A stretch of 64,000 bases of DNA from Phymorhynchus buccinoides (taxonomy: Eukaryota > Mollusca > Gastropoda > Neogastropoda > Raphitomidae). Shown here piece by piece: positions 38,340 through 51,700 of this stretch (its first letter is position 1; every line of letters begins with the position of its first letter). The stretch spans positions 44,189,536-44,253,535 of the forward strand of contig CM065682.1 of NCBI GenBank assembly GCA_017654935.2. The letters run 5' to 3'. Below the pieces are notes generated by a model that was not told the origin of the DNA, ran no database searches, and saw only the letters and a program-made list of their open reading frames with translations. Position numbers and translations under genes: made by a program.

Positions 38340-41300
38340 CTACTGTGTGGTAGTATGATTTTCGCTCTTTTGTTTTGTTTAATGTTGCTGTTGTTGTCAG
38401 TGATGTTTACTTTTGCAGTATTCCTGATAACACATGTTCATACAAAAGGATTTAAAGTGTTTCAATTGAGAACAAATGTTCAACAAAACCCAAGCTGACA
38501 CCATAATAATACACGCGTATGCAATGTTGAAGATTTATTTTCAGTAAAATATGAAGAGGTGCCTGCTTCTGGAGTTTATTTTCATTTAATAGTTTTCATT
38601 TTTTAAATTGCTAATATAGAACACAGAGACCTTTTAAAATTGACATTTTGAGTAGCCTGTATGTAGAATACCAGACAACAATAATAATAATTACATCTTA
38701 TGGTAAATTTGATTTGTGATACTTTTCTTTTTTTTTTTAATTTATTATTTTATGTTGTTGAATATCTTTTGTCTTTGCTCAATAGAATGCGACTTGTTTT
38801 GAGTTTTTCTCTCGCTCTGTCAAATTGTTTGATTTTTTGTTGTTGGTCTTTAGTGGCTGCCAAATCTAGGAAAAAAAAATAATTGTGATCATCAATGACA
38901 GAGTATTTCATCATTACCAAATGTTCCTGCATGAGTACTTAACTACTTTTTCAAAAAATGATTTATTACCACCACAGGGAATTGGGTAAAGAGGAGGGGG
39001 GGGGGGGGTACTTACAGGGATAAACATTTGCTCTATGCAATCAAATGACTTCAAATATGTTTTCTTTCTGTGATTTGACCTGGTTTTCAGTACATTTATA
39101 AATTTGTGTTATGCGAGAGAAAATTTAGAAAGTTTGATTTGGAATGCAAAGGCTCTTTTGTCCAGTAATGGTTACCGGTATGTCACTATGACGAGATCAG
39201 TATGTTATGGTTATGTCACTATGAGATAGGAAAGCCTCGAGAAGATTTGTTTTGGACCTTAAAAGTATAGCGTCCTTGCTCGGCAAACAATCTCACAGTT
39301 TGATATCTGCAGGGTTGGTTTATTATTTGTTAACACTCAGCAGGGTTTGTGAATGTGGTAAATTTGTGGAACATAGCAAAACGGTGGTATAGTTTACTGT
39401 TCCTTCTTTTTAAATCAGTTCTTCCGCTTTTCACATTCCTGGAACTGATTGGGTTCTTTCCTTTATATATGTGTGGGTTCTTGTTGTAACTATTTGTGTG
39501 TTTGTTTAAGTATCATTAGGTTTTGTAATGACACACCAAAAGCAATACTTGTATGCAAATTATTGGTTTTAAATAATTACTAACTGTATTAGAGGTAGTG
39601 TTTTGGGAAGAAAAACAAACAAACAAGAAATATAAGCAATGCTTCACTGTGGCAGTTGTGGGGATGTGTAAACTGCAAGTTTTAGTTTATTTATGTTTTA
39701 ACTATTTTTTTAAAGATGAAACATGAGATGCTAATTTCAATGGTTTTATTTCAATAATTATTTGTTTTTGTAAAAGGGCTTCCTTAGTTTTTTATGTTGT
39801 TGTATAAGACTACTTGTGGCTAACTTGATTCCCTCTCTGTATACAACAAGCACTTTGTTCCATTATTCATTGTCACCCTGTGAGATTTAGTTGTACATTT
39901 TGCTATATTGGATTGCTGTCCTCTATTGACATCATTGTCTCCACTCCACTTCCAGTCAAAATGGCAGTCAAGTTATTTGGTTTTTATTTGTGTAACATAC
40001 ACCATTGCCAGTGTAAATTGGTGGTTAGTCCAACCGTTGGATATCACGCATGTATTTGACTTCCATGCCTGTATTTGAATCAGTTTACATTTATATGATT
40101 AAAAAAACCACCTCAGAATACAGAAGAAAAGAAGAAATGGAACAGGATTGTGAGATCAGTTGGTTGACACCCCATATCAGTTTCTTAAAACTGCATTTTT
40201 TTTTTTTTTTTTTTTTTTTTTTTGGCAATGGTGGAATAAATTATGCATGAGTGCAACCTTTCCTGAATTGAATTTCAATGTTCCCAGAAAAGGAATTTTT
40301 TTTTTTTAAATTTTGTCGAACAAGATCTGTGTGTCTACTGTATTTTTCAAACACTTTAAAATAAGCATTTGTATAAATTGTGCAAAAAGCAAACTAAAAT
40401 ACCTTCATAAATCATTTTTTTCTTCAGGTGCAGGGGGACATTACCCCTAGACCTCGGCCTTTCAGGGTTTTTTCATTTTGTGTAGTTGCACCCATGATTA
40501 TAGAATGGTTGTTATCAATGGGATATAATACCCCTGAAATTTCCTTTACTAATGCATTCATTCGTAGTTAGGTATCCATTGTTAACAGATATGCCAATAA
40601 CTACAGAAGCAGTTGTGTGTTCCATTTCTTGTTTTGATTCCAAATGCAATATTTCTGAACATTCCCCACACAGAAGATAATTGTTGACGCTAACCATAGA
40701 ATGAATCCCGTCTGTTGTAAAAACAATTCTGTAAAATCAAGCCAGACTGTAACCACAGAGTATAGTATATTCATGTGAAAATTAGTGTAAGTGAAAATGT
40801 AAGCAAGACTGCAAAGAATCAATTTGTTACTGTTTTTGCTTAAAGTGCTTCAGCTGCCTTGGTAGCTTTGATGAACAACCAATAATAGTGCCCATGTTTG
40901 TTACAAACAGTTGAATGGTTAGGTCGTTTTGTACAATCTTGTTTTTGTTGTTGATTTCAGTGTTATTTTGTTATCTCTCAATATCTAAATTTCTAATTGT
41001 GTTTCTGAGTGTCGTGGATCGTTCAAGTGTGCTTTTAATTGTGTGTCCGTAATTGTGTGTTGAAGAGAAACTTTTTAAAAAGTGCCATGATTTTTACATA
41101 AGCCTTTTGCCCTGTTGGAAGGCTACTTCGCCGTTATTGTAATATAATATGTATCAGCGTCAGTGACAAAAACTAGTAATTACTGTTCAATACTAATGTA
41201 AGAAAAATAGAGGTTTGTCAGGGTAGAGAAAACACTCATGCTTTAGTGAGTATTTCAAAGAAAAAGAAATGGCATAGATACAGCCTTTGATGTGTAGGAT

Positions 41301-41485
41301 GAGTTTGCTACATTGGATGCAAATACTAGACGAACCAGAATGATAACTGTACAAATCGAATAAGATACCCACTAATTATAAGATATTGTTCTTATGGAAT
41401 AAGATACCCACTAACTTTAAAAGAGCACCAAGTACTTACTCTTTCAAAAATCTGCTAGACAATTGGAACAATTACAAAAAAACTA
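38340..41485. other. No gene recognised; AT-rich intergenic
   Basis: Both strands have only short frames without family motifs or coding bias. It contains poly-G (38997-39008) and poly-T (40198-40223) tracts and scattered AATAAA. I see nothing I can support as a gene. Confidence 0.6.
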
Positions 41486-41488
41486 ATA

Positions 41489-42040
41489 CAGTGGTCGCCG
41501 CTTTATAAAGCCATTTTGGGACCGACGAAAAATGGCTTTAATAAGCGGCGGATTTAATAACCGGCGGTCCAGGATTACGTCATTTTCAAACTTTTTTTTT
41601 TTTTGCTTCTCTTTTGTTTACGTCGGTCACACTTTCTTTCGTCATTTACACTTGCTTGAATCTAAACACAACTTCACAAGGCCTCTTAAACGATGTTGAA
41701 CTTTTGTTTTGGTTTTTATTGACTGACATTCTTTTCTAAACTCAGTTACTTTGTGATACACGTGAGCGTGCACATAAATATGTCTTGAGTGACACAAGTG
41801 ACATATTTTCACGCCAAAAAAAAAGAAAAGAAAACAAAAAAGAACAAAATCGTGTGAGTTTTACTTTTAGTCACAAACTATGATTTCTCTGAGAAAAGTG
41901 GCTTTAATAAGCGGCGGGGTGGTTTTATTAAGCGGCTTTTTTTAATACATAACATATAGTGAAAAATCCGGACTGTAAGAAATCGGCTTTAATAAGCGGC
42001 TGGCTCTATTAACCGCGGTTTTATAAAGCGGCGACCACTG
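41489..42040. mobile_element. TA-flanked MITE with repeated TAAGCGGC motifs
   Basis: 552 bp between TA at 41487-41488 and 42041-42042. Ends CAGTGGTCGCCGCTTTATAA and TTATAAAGCGGCGACCACTG are perfect 20-bp inverted repeats. Near both ends GGCTTTAATAAGCGGC recurs (about 41530, 41898 and 41978, plus variants). No transposase frame. Confidence 0.88.
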
Positions 42041-42044
42041 TATA

Positions 42045-43110
42045 TGAATATGATGATTAATTCATCAACAAAAAACTGAGCAATCGACGACCTTGTCAAC
42101 AAAACAAAATACATTTTATGAAAAAATGATGGGACTTTAAAAGCCTAACGACTATATGACCTCGTCCCTAGTATCTGATCTGATCAAAACAACAATGTAG
42201 AAGTAATCATTCCTGTATATGCAGAATATGAAAGAAACTAGTGAATGGTGGATGACTATAATTCACTTTGTTTGTATAGTGTTGCCAAGCAGATATGCAT
42301 AATATTTGCCCCTTTATCATGTGATTTTGTATTTTGGCTTGTTTTCAATAACAATGCCGTTTGTTTCTGTTGCTAGACAGTCCTTGCATTACATGTTAGA
42401 CTTCTTTATTGTCAGTTAACTACTGGATAAGAACAGGCAGTTAGATAATGTAGAAAAAAGTATCACTGAGCACTAATGCTTTTTGATATTGATGTCTAAA
42501 ATGTGGTGCCTTTTATGGACCAATTCTGAAAATTGTTACTATAATCAAATTTCCTTTTGGGAATTCTTCATGAAATTGAACAGTTTAATTTTTTCAAAGA
42601 ATATTCACTAATGTTTCACATTTATTTTATGATAATCCAACGGAGACATCTAACCATACAGGTATAATGTTCCACCAATACAGAATACTATTTCTAAATA
42701 GTCTTGGCAGTAGAATACATTTTGTTCAATGTTGAAATTATTTTAAAAGAAAGAAAAAATTGGTGAGTTGATTACAGATCACTTACAATTGCGGTATTTG
42801 TGGCGTTGTGAATGCACTATGTTATCTGCTTCATTGTACCGGTACAATGGATTGATGGGAAAGAATAAAATAACGCATAATGCACCTGAGCTGTTATTTG
42901 GGGAGTTAAGTATGTTATGGGTTTGCATGCATATCATATCTTTTTGCTTGATTGCTATTTTCCTGTGAGGTTTACGCCTCTCGTGGTTTGAAGTAATTTA
43001 TTATATTATTATGGTGACATTTATTGTTTACGTGGGAGTTAAAACCACTGATGGGAATAATAAAACTGGATTAACACATTTCCGAACTTGAGTTTGATAT
43101 GTGAAACAAG
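42045..43110. other. No feature recognised
   Basis: AT-rich single-copy-looking sequence with no convincing frame, splice chain or repeat. Confidence 0.5.
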
Positions 43111-43160
43111 GAGATTGTGAGTGAGTGTGTGTGCGCATGTGTGTATGCATGTGTGCGTGT

Positions 43161-43161
<1 letters not shown>

Positions 43162-43212
<51 letters not shown>
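43162..43212. repeat. (CT)n microsatellite
   Basis: About 50 bp of pure CT after a GT-rich stretch, followed by (GA)n: an imperfect dinucleotide palindrome. Confidence 0.95.
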
Positions 43213-43215
<3 letters not shown>

Positions 43216-43258
43216 TGAGACAGAGAGAGAGAGACAAACAGACTTGGAAACAATTATG

Positions 43259-43465
43259 CCCAGCAAGCCCGTCTTTGGCTGGAGAAAATCTTTGAGAGGG
43301 TTTCTAGAACAAGAGAAAGGACCAGTAAGACAGAAATATAGTAGATAACACTAAGCAAACGGAAAAGGCAGAGTCAAAGAGAGTGATAGATTAAAGGAAG
43401 TTTCAAGCACAGAGCTTCTGGAAGGTGAGGGAACTGCACGAAAGACCCTGTATCCCAACGGGGCA
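43259..43465 (-). mobile_element. Dispersed SINE-like repeat, copy 5 (partial)
   Basis: CCCAGCAAGCCCGTCTTTGG ... AAGGACCAGTAAGACAGAAA ... GAAAGACCCTGTATCCCAACG is the reverse of the family at 33674. It resembles the copy 3 subfamily. The 3' tail part is replaced by the CT/GA microsatellite. Confidence 0.72.
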
Positions 43466-43927
43466 GTTTATATAACTGTTTGTTCATTTGTTTGCTTGTT
43501 TTTCAAACTGCAAAAAAAGACTTGTCAGCTTCAGACTCAGATTAAGTACGAAGGCAATATAAATTTGTTTTAAAAAGTATGAAGGCAAATAAACCTGACT
43601 ATGTCTATATATTTTTTTAATCATGCATTTTACACAATATGCTTTTTTTTGTGTGTGTGTGTCTTTTGATAACAAGCATTATGGAGCCTGCCAAGCCTTC
43701 TAATTTAGGGTTATAGTTTTCTAACATGATACACTAGTTTTTCAACAAGTAACGCAAATTCACTGAGATCTTCAGACTTTAAAATCAACCAGAGAAAATA
43801 TTTTCAGATTTTATAGCAAATCCAAATTGGTTTGTATGCAAGGTTTGTTCTGCAATCTATTTTCATTTAATGCTGGTCTGTTTTTGTTTAAGCAAATTTA
43901 GTTTGCCTACTCTAAATGATTCCAATG

Positions 43928-44039
43928 AATGAGTTCTGACAGTTTGTGGACATGCAGTTTAGTAAGATTGTAAGACTAGACCCATGAGTTCTGATAGTTT
44001 GTGGACATGCAGTTTAGTAAGATTGTAAGACTAGACCCC
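43928..44039. repeat. Tandem duplication, 56-bp period
   Basis: ATGAGTTCTGACAGTTTGTG ... AAGACTAGACCC is present twice in a row with a single early mismatch (GAC/GAT), so it is a recent duplication. Confidence 0.95.
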
Positions 44040-44305
44040 ATAGGCCTACATCACACATACACACACGCGTGCGCGCGTGTACAAACACCAATCCATGAAG
44101 TGCTCATCTAGCAGGAGCATGCATACACATGCACGCACTTAAACATACACACACGTGCGCGCGCAATGCCAACTTACTCCATCAGTTATACTTCTCAGGA
44201 AACAAGGAAATTGTTGATGGTCATAGTTTATATTAAACATTGCAAACTTACAGTACATAAAGAAACTTATGTTGCCTACAGATAACGTCTATTAGGATAC
44301 ATTAA

Positions 44306-44810
44306 CCCTTTTGCCGCCAGCCATTTTTCAGCAAAATATTTCCATTAAACCTACCTGGGTAAAGACAAAAAATCATCTGCAATAGTGGGGATTCTTCTAT
44401 GACATGTATAAAGTAAGGCCTATCCTTACCTCCCAAAAGAAAGAAAATAGGCTATGGCTCCAACCCACCTGCGTGCGCATCTCGACCCTTCCAACGGAAG
44501 TGTCGCCATCTTAGTCCTTATTTGTGTGTAAGCAAAGTGAAAATGTTATCTAAACGTGTAAAGAAAACATCCAGATTTGTTATAAATACAGTTTAGATAA
44601 GTTTCGAATTGGAACAGCCAAATACGCAGCATCGATCTGGCATTTTTCAAACAAAGTTAGTGACTAAGATGGCGGTCTCCCATAAAATGGCGCTCCTTGT
44701 GGCCGGATATGACGACACGTGGGTACAAGCCATCTGGATAACAGACCCTGGTTTGATTCCTTTTCGTGACATGGGTGTTAAATTATTGTGGTGCTAAAAT
44801 GCGACATTGG
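44306..44810. mobile_element. TTAA-flanked MITE, family A, with about 290-bp insertion
   Basis: TTAA at 44302-44305 and 44811-44814. Left end CCTTTTGCCGCCAGCCATT; right end TGGTGCTAAAATGCGACATTGG. Family A interior is continuous up to about 44455, then foreign sequence to about 44742, after which family A resumes at GATAACAGACCC. Confidence 0.7.
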
Positions 44811-45237
44811 TTAAGGGCGCGTGTAGTGGGGGAGATGACAGGAGTTGGGGAAGATGTGGCAATGATCAGCTTAAATCTCCAGACATTCGCTCGCACACAA
44901 ACATTGCAAGGGGCAAAAACAGCTCAGAGAGAGAGAGAGAGTCACAGAGAGAGAGAGTATAACTTGGATATTTTAATTGCGGAGACAAGTTAGCTCAGAG
45001 AGAGATAGAGTATGACTTGAATATTTTATTTGCGGAGACAAACGTCCTTACAATATCAGAAAACAAACCAACAAAATTGAACATAATAATAGTTAGTAAC
45101 AGCATGGATTCCGTTGGCATTTATACCAGAATTGGGTGTCTGCCAACGTACCTGATACAGATGCAGATGGATTACGCGGAGCTAGAAAACAGACGAAAAA
45201 AACACGCATATGAGAGAGGAAAAAAACGATAACGAAA

Positions 45238-45305
45238 ACGAAATTTTATTTAACCAGGGAATATGAGATAAGCAAATTACATGCTTTTTTTTCACCCAGC
45301 CCTGG
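45238..45305. repeat. Second copy of the GA-associated 69-bp module
   Basis: ACGAAATTTTATTTAACCAG ... CACCCAGCCCTGGG, as at 2395-2463. GA tracts lie upstream (44926-45011) and downstream (45571-45588). Confidence 0.7.
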
Positions 45306-46792
45306 GAAAAAATAAAGTAAATCAAACAAGAAACTAAAACAGACTGCAACGTCACTGGAACATACAACAAACTACACGACAAGTGCAAAGTGACGTTATT
45401 TTATTCACAAGAGACAAAACAAAACTACTAAATTTAACAAGAAAGCTAAATAGAATATGTGCATGCAGAAATGAGAGGAAAATGGAGGGAGGAGGGGGAA
45501 GGGGCATAGAGGGGGTAAGGATGGGGGAATTTTGGGAATTTTAAGTACAGGGGGAAAAAAATCATATCAGAGAGAGAGAGAGAGAGAGATCTCCCTGTGC
45601 AAAAGGTAAAAAGTTAGAAGACATAGCCTGCCTGAAGACCAATCATATTTTTTCATTGAAAACCAATGGGAATGCGCGTCATTAAATTTTTGGCGAATGA
45701 TATGCTTGCAATTTCAACCAATCAGCTCAGTTGCAGCGCCAAATTTGATTGATGTGAGCGCGTGTCACTTTCTTTTCTCAACCAGAAGGAGAAGGACGAA
45801 CATTTTTTATCTCCGTAGTCTGAAAGGTAAGCTCTTTGCTAACAGAAAAACTGTTAAGAATTGATTTCAAACACCTTGAATATTTAAGCGAGAGTAGTGA
45901 CTAATATTCAAAACACTCTCCACCGTGAAACTTTTCAAATATAAAGTAATGTCCCATATCATATGGCTTCGGCCGGGAGGACGTAAAGCTAAACGTCCGT
46001 ACCGTGAAACTTGAACAGCTAGGCAACATAGCATTGTTGACGCATTAGGCCTAAAGGCTTCATTTCGAGAGAATACTTCATCTGCTACAAGCATGTTTTA
46101 AACTAAACGTATGCAATACAACATGCATCCAGCGTGGGATAGGCCTATATAGGGCCTATTATATTTTTTTTAAAGAGGCATTGTGCATCAAGTACTGCTT
46201 TCGCAAGAAATGAAGACGAACGCGTGCACGCGCAAGCACACTCGCGCACAACCCACAACCCGACCTAAAAAAATCCATTTAATTGACTTGGGTAGGCCTA
46301 GTCTCTTTATTAGCGCCTCCCGTCCAACGACCCAAGCTTCTAAAGATTTTTTATCATTATTGCTTTTTTCTTGTACTATTTTTATGCTCTCCCCTGGATT
46401 GGCAGGCATGGGAATTAGAGAACAAAAAAGACTGAAAATTGGGGTCTGGAAGCAGGCATAGGAACAAGGACTAAAAAACAACTGAAAACCGTGTGTGTTG
46501 GGATACAGCCCCCAGAAAATGAAGCTTCTTCTGTTATCTAAGCCTTAAAAACAGTATTAGAGATAAGACTGATATATTTAGTTCATTTTGCATTCATTTA
46601 TAACCAATAACTTAAGTTTTACTCATTGGGCTTCTTTTTTTTAATCTTATAAATGTCCTCTTGGACCATCAAAAAAGCTGAAACTTGCAAAAAAGAAGAC
46701 TGAAGAGGACCATCAAAAAAGCTGAAATCAGCCAAAAGACTGACAATTCCCATGCCTGATTGGTTTCAAATGCCAGAAGTGGTTACTGCCTG

Positions 46793-47037
46793 TCGTATGA
46801 AAAAAAGTAGCATCGTGTAAATTCTTCGCTCGCTACTATGAGACTTAGCATTTGCGACATTGAGCCAAAATATTTAAATTTCACTTTTTTCCGTAATGTC
46901 ATGAAATATGAACGATTTGAGCACGGAAAAGTTTCAAATACGGAAAAAGTGAAATTTGTCGTTCATCCTTAATGTCGCAAATGCTAACTCATAGTCGCGA
47001 GCGAAGAATTTACACGATGCTACCTTTTTGCATACGA
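46793..47037. mobile_element. Intact foldback MITE (TCGTATG termini)
   Basis: 245 bp. The left arm (TCGTATGAAAAAAAGTAGC ... TTCTTCGCTCGCTAC) and right arm (GCGAGCGAAGAATTTACACG ... CATACGA) pair over about 45 bp. Inner arms (TAGCATTTGCGACATTGAG / TGTCGCAAATGCTAA) and GTGAAATT/AATTTCAC extend the foldback. It is the reference for the split copy at 819 and 4326. Confidence 0.8.
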
Positions 47038-47289
47038 CACTGCCAACGTACAGATACAGATACAGATAGCCGAGCCTTTTGTTTCCCCTTCGACACAGTG
47101 GTGTCGTGTCCAGTGGTGTCGTGTCCGCAATATAAACTTTTCCCCATACTAATCTCGCCCCTCTCCCTCTCGCTTTCCGCTAGTTGCAGTCCAGAATGGG
47201 GGTGCATATGGAAAACGGTGCAGCGACAGAATAGTCAGCAGTGACTGGTCGCATACGGAAGGAAGAAACTCGATACTTTATGCAACGCT

Positions 47290-47830
47290 AAGTGTTTGCT
47301 TCAAAGGTCTATATGTCAGTATATGAAACTCCGACGCCAATATCAATTTTATTGGCAATATTCCCTGATTGCCCGCTTGGGGACTATGGCCCCCAGTGGC
47401 CTCAACTCCCGCCAGTAACTACACCGTCCCCCAGCCCCTTTCCCATCCCCTACCCTCAGCCTTCTGCCCCCTTGTTTCCCCATCACCCCCATGCTTGTTC
47501 CCTTACAGTTACATTCCTTTTCCCTTCTTCACCCCACCTAACGCCCCCCGCTTTTGGATAACTTTCTCTCCACCCAACAACTGCTCACCCTTGCCACCCT
47601 ACCACTCCTGCCCTATTTTTTTCTTTCCAATCACACTTAATTCCTGATATGTGTTCACCCATTCCTCCCCTGAACAATACTCAGTCAGTGAAGACAGACT
47701 GCCAACACACCACTGCAAATTCAGTCTGACGAAGAGCTATACTCGACACTTGTCACCCAGCAAATTACCTCCTAGGATCCTTCGTCCTCCCACCCACCCA
47801 GGTTAGTGTTTACCAATAGGATCCAGCAGT
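47290..47830. other. Pyrimidine-rich region
   Basis: Strongly C/T-rich + strand (CCCCAGCCCCTTTCCCATCC and similar). The Pro/Ser-rich frames here follow from composition; no gene is supported. Confidence 0.5.
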
Positions 47831-48851
47831 CACCACCTTGTATATTTTATTTTTTACTTATGAGAGATATGCACTGAAAAAAGACGTGGCTGCAGGTACG
47901 CAAGTACATGTAATAAATATATTGAGGGCAAAACAAACTCAAATGAAACGAACATTTCAAACGCTGTTTTTAGTGGTTAGCCTGGGAGTTAATTAGAGAG
48001 TATTCACCCTTTGTTTAATTTCGTTATCTCCTCTCTTGGCCTCACTATTTCATTCTTTGATTTACCATTTATACACTTTCTGATGTGATATTGTAGCCCA
48101 ACGTTTGAACGTTTATTCAATATGAAAATATGCACAGTCGCCTGTCTAAAGCGGTCGACAAATTTTTAATGTTGCGCGTGACATTTTTATATTGCATAAG
48201 CGTTCAGACGTTTGGGCTACGGTATTATTTCATCACAAAGTTTATAAATGGTAGGTTAAGCGCTGAAAAGTGTTAGAAATTTTCGCGTTTCTTTTGCCCT
48301 CGAATGTATTAAGGAATGAGCAGCTTATCTCTGACATTTTTAATGTAACGAGGAAACCAACTAGGGAAGAAGATATAGCCGATGTAACCTAGTAACCTTA
48401 AGTTAATCTCACCAAAACATTCTTCAGGCAACATATATCTTAAAGGGGCACCCTGACGGGTGAGTTTTTGCAAGAAACACGCCGAGATCACCAGAAAGAC
48501 AGCCTTTTCAAGGATCGGAACACTCAATTTGGTCTTGTTTTCTATAAATCAAACCGTCAAAACGGCGATTCCTCGAGGAGGGTATGAATGGAAATTGTAC
48601 TGGCTGGACTAGTCTGCGTCCAAGTAAACGTCAGAATTGAGAGAGCTCTTTTTGGCTTTTTGTTATTTTTCTAATTGGCCCATGTAACATTGTGTGACTT
48701 CTCCGCAGCCCACAACCCTGCACGGTGTGATGCTTCCTCCTAGCTGTGTGTCCATCCTGCCACCCCACGCGGATCATTGGGATTGTCCTCGTCATGGGCT
48801 TTATGGTTCCAGCTCTACTTCAGTTAACTAAAAGGTATGGTAAAAGTCAAG

Positions 48852-49209
48852 ATGTGCCACCCCCCTACCTATCTCGGTTAATTGTATTTTTCCGTTATTG
48901 CCTTTCTTACCATACATAAAGCTGTATTTTAGGAACATTTTTAGCTAATAACCTTTTTGGAATACTAACCCTACCCCCCACCGTATAAGACGGAAAAACG
49001 CAACGAACCACAACTGTGACAAATCGCGGTGTACTGCAGTACATAGTGGGGGGTAGGGGTAGGTTTAGGGGTAGGGGTAGGGTTAGGGTTAGTATTCCCA
49101 AAAGGTAATTAGCTAAAAATGTTCCTAAAATACAGCTTTATGTATGGTATTAAGAAAGGCAAAAACCGAAAAATACAATTAACCGAGAAATGCATGGGGG
49201 GTGGCACAT
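48852..49209. mobile_element. Foldback element with telomere-like loop
   Basis: 358 bp. Left arm ATGTGCCACCCCCC ... CATACATAAAGCTGTATTTT ... TTAGCTAATAACC pairs with right arm GGTAATTAGCTAAAAATG ... CAGCTTTATGTATGG ... GGGGGGTGGCACAT over about 120 bp. Between the arms lies a GGGGTAGG/GGGTTAGGG-type tract (49048-49092). No frame. Confidence 0.8.
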
Positions 49210-49249
49210 GTGTGTGTGTGCGCGCGCGCGCGCGCGCGTGTGTGTGTGT
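49207..49249. repeat. (GT)/(CG) alternating tract
   Basis: TGTGTG then CGCGCGCGCGCGCG then TGTGTG: alternating purine-pyrimidine sequence with Z-DNA potential, at the right edge of the foldback element. Confidence 0.9.
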
Positions 49250-51159
49250 CGCCCTCGACTTGGATTGTTGTATCTAATTCTTGCTTTAGAAAATTAATGA
49301 AAACGTTACAAAATTTATATATTGAGGTTGTTGCCGTTTTATAATCATGCACTGTAGATGTCATATTATAGTTTTTTCGCGACTTTGTTTTTGCAAACAC
49401 AGAATTATAATTGTTTTTTAAACATTTATTATTAGTTGATAATTTATAAACCCTCCAAATATCTTTTCTGTGCCATCATGTTCAGATCCCGTTTGCCACT
49501 AGTGCAATGAAGAAAAGCTTTGCCACAACATTGTTCAACCGATTACTTGTTTCGCTGACTTGTCCTATACGTTTTGTTGAATTCCACATTAATTTAACAC
49601 TGTAAGAGAAGGTAATCCATTTGACAGAAGCCAAGGTCGCCCTTTTTCTGTCTACGAATTGTCTTCTCTTACGGGGTTAAGCGTGCATATTGCCAATATT
49701 TGTGTTCCTTTTTTTTCCGTTTCTTTAGTGATCATTGTGATGTATAACCCCAAATCGCAACAACAAACTCATGACATCCTCTGATAGAACTTTTGCCGAT
49801 GTGCAGAAACCGACCCAGCAGTGCAATAGTCCTGTCTTAGCTATGATTTCATCCTGCACCCCCTCACAAAAATGGAATGGCCCTCGAAAGATTCATCTTT
49901 TCAAGATCTTTTCAGCCTACTTTCCTGTTTTGTGCCCTGCCTACATCAATGAACCTACGTGCGTTTGGTTAAGCAAAAGGTAAGTGTGTTTATGAGCGTG
50001 CAGAAGCGTGTCGGTGTGTGCACTAGCAACTTAGGGGGGAAAGTGTTAATTAGGAACATATACCAGTACTAATTTTAGACAATTGTGAATTTGTTTCAAA
50101 AGTGAACATATTCAATAGATACAATGCATTGATAGTTATTGCCTATTTGTGTCTATTTTGAAAACCATGCATGCTTTTTGCTTGTGCATATTACCCTTCC
50201 AGAATTTGGTTGGCGGTTTTTTTCTTTTTCTTTTTTATCACATTGTTTCTGTCACTTTAAATATTTTCCACTACACTGTATGGGCTGTTAACATTTTGTT
50301 TTCTAAAGATCAATAAAGTAAAGCTATGACATGCTACACTTTAACCAAACATCTTTATCCAATGTGCAGACGCACATCGAGCCATGTCCTTACCTGGTTG
50401 CGTACCCATTCATGCTGTTAGCAGTCCAACAGGGTGATGGATCGTTACAACGATATTAAGTCCCCAGGCTGTTGCGTCATCCATCGTTCCAGTGCTAAGT
50501 GAACCCAAGCCTTCAAAATCGGCTGTCAGAAAAGGTAGGTCTATTTCTTTTGCCATAGTTGGTGTTAGATTCATTGGATAAAAAACAATCTTTACATGTT
50601 GTGAAGGGAAAATAGCCTGCACATACCATGATATTTGTGCTCCTAAAACTTATTGTTATTTCAGTTCCTTGGGGGTGCTACAGTCTACTTTGTGACTGAC
50701 GTTATGCATGTTTTATCTGTCTTGCGGGTGTGTAAGTAAACTGCCTTTGAGATTATCTTTGTATAATGGCATATCGGCCTATGTTTTTTCTTTTTAAATG
50801 CCCAAATTTTTTTAAAGCAAGTGTTCTGAACGTAAGTATCGCTTATCAAGGATGGTTTGTAAGAATTCTTGTTTTACCTATTCGTTTTATGCACTGCATG
50901 TTTGTTAAATGCATGGCATGAATTTGCACACGGCATTGCTATCAAACAATTGTGACTTGTAGTTGCATGACTATTATATAAATATGAAAATGTGTTCTTG
51001 CACAGGGCCATTATGAATTTCAACTGTGTTTGTATTATGAACAAAAAGTTTGTTTTTATAGATTTGATGCATTCAATTGGTCGTATACATTTTCGTTACA
51101 TTAGACCGAATTTCGCAAATGGTAGATTTTTTTTCACATAAAGGTACTTGAAATGACTT

Positions 51160-51700
51160 AATGAGTAGTATAAAAGTATATCGATTGTAATGCGATCCAA
51201 TGTTTACTCGCCTTCTGTAGCATTTTCTAATGGTAGGACATGATGTCCTTGGTGGCCATAGCCTCACTCACCATCTTCCCGGTTCGTCATATCCTGGAGA
51301 CAAGTGACATCAGCTGGGTTCAAGAAGATTGCCTTTCCTGATGGACTCGGGACATCACCCTTGAAAAGCAGGTAACCATGCATAATATGTATATATTTTG
51401 TGATAAACTTTTTTTTTAAAATAATGCAAGCTTTTTATAAATTTTCATTTTTTTAATAACTGGTAGATTTTTAGGTTATGGTTTGTTTTTAAAATCTTTT
51501 TTCATAAGGGTAGCTTTTTAAAAAATAAATTTACATGTTTTGACAACTAGTAGATTTTTAGGTTATGAAGGTATTTTCTAATGAATGGAAGTACACGAGT
51601 ATTTTGATTGTAAAGCGATCCCCTGTTTACTTGCCTTTTGTAGCATATTCTGTTCAGGACCAGACACAGGACATGTAATCCTTGGTGATACCTGCTGGTA
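51160..51700. repeat. Duplicated segment with acceptor-like CTGTAG/TTGTAG
   Basis: The 51178-51265 block (GATTGTAATGCGATCCAATG ... GCCTTCTGTAGCATTTTCT ... GTCCTTGGTGG) recurs diverged at 51605-51692 (GATTGTAAAGCGATCCCCTG ... GCCTTTTGTAGCATATTCT ... ATCCTTGGTGA). A shorter third trace lies near 51717. Confidence 0.7.

Noticed and set aside
47292..47647. Proline-rich frames
   Set aside because: They result from a C-rich strand; no conserved motif or splice support.
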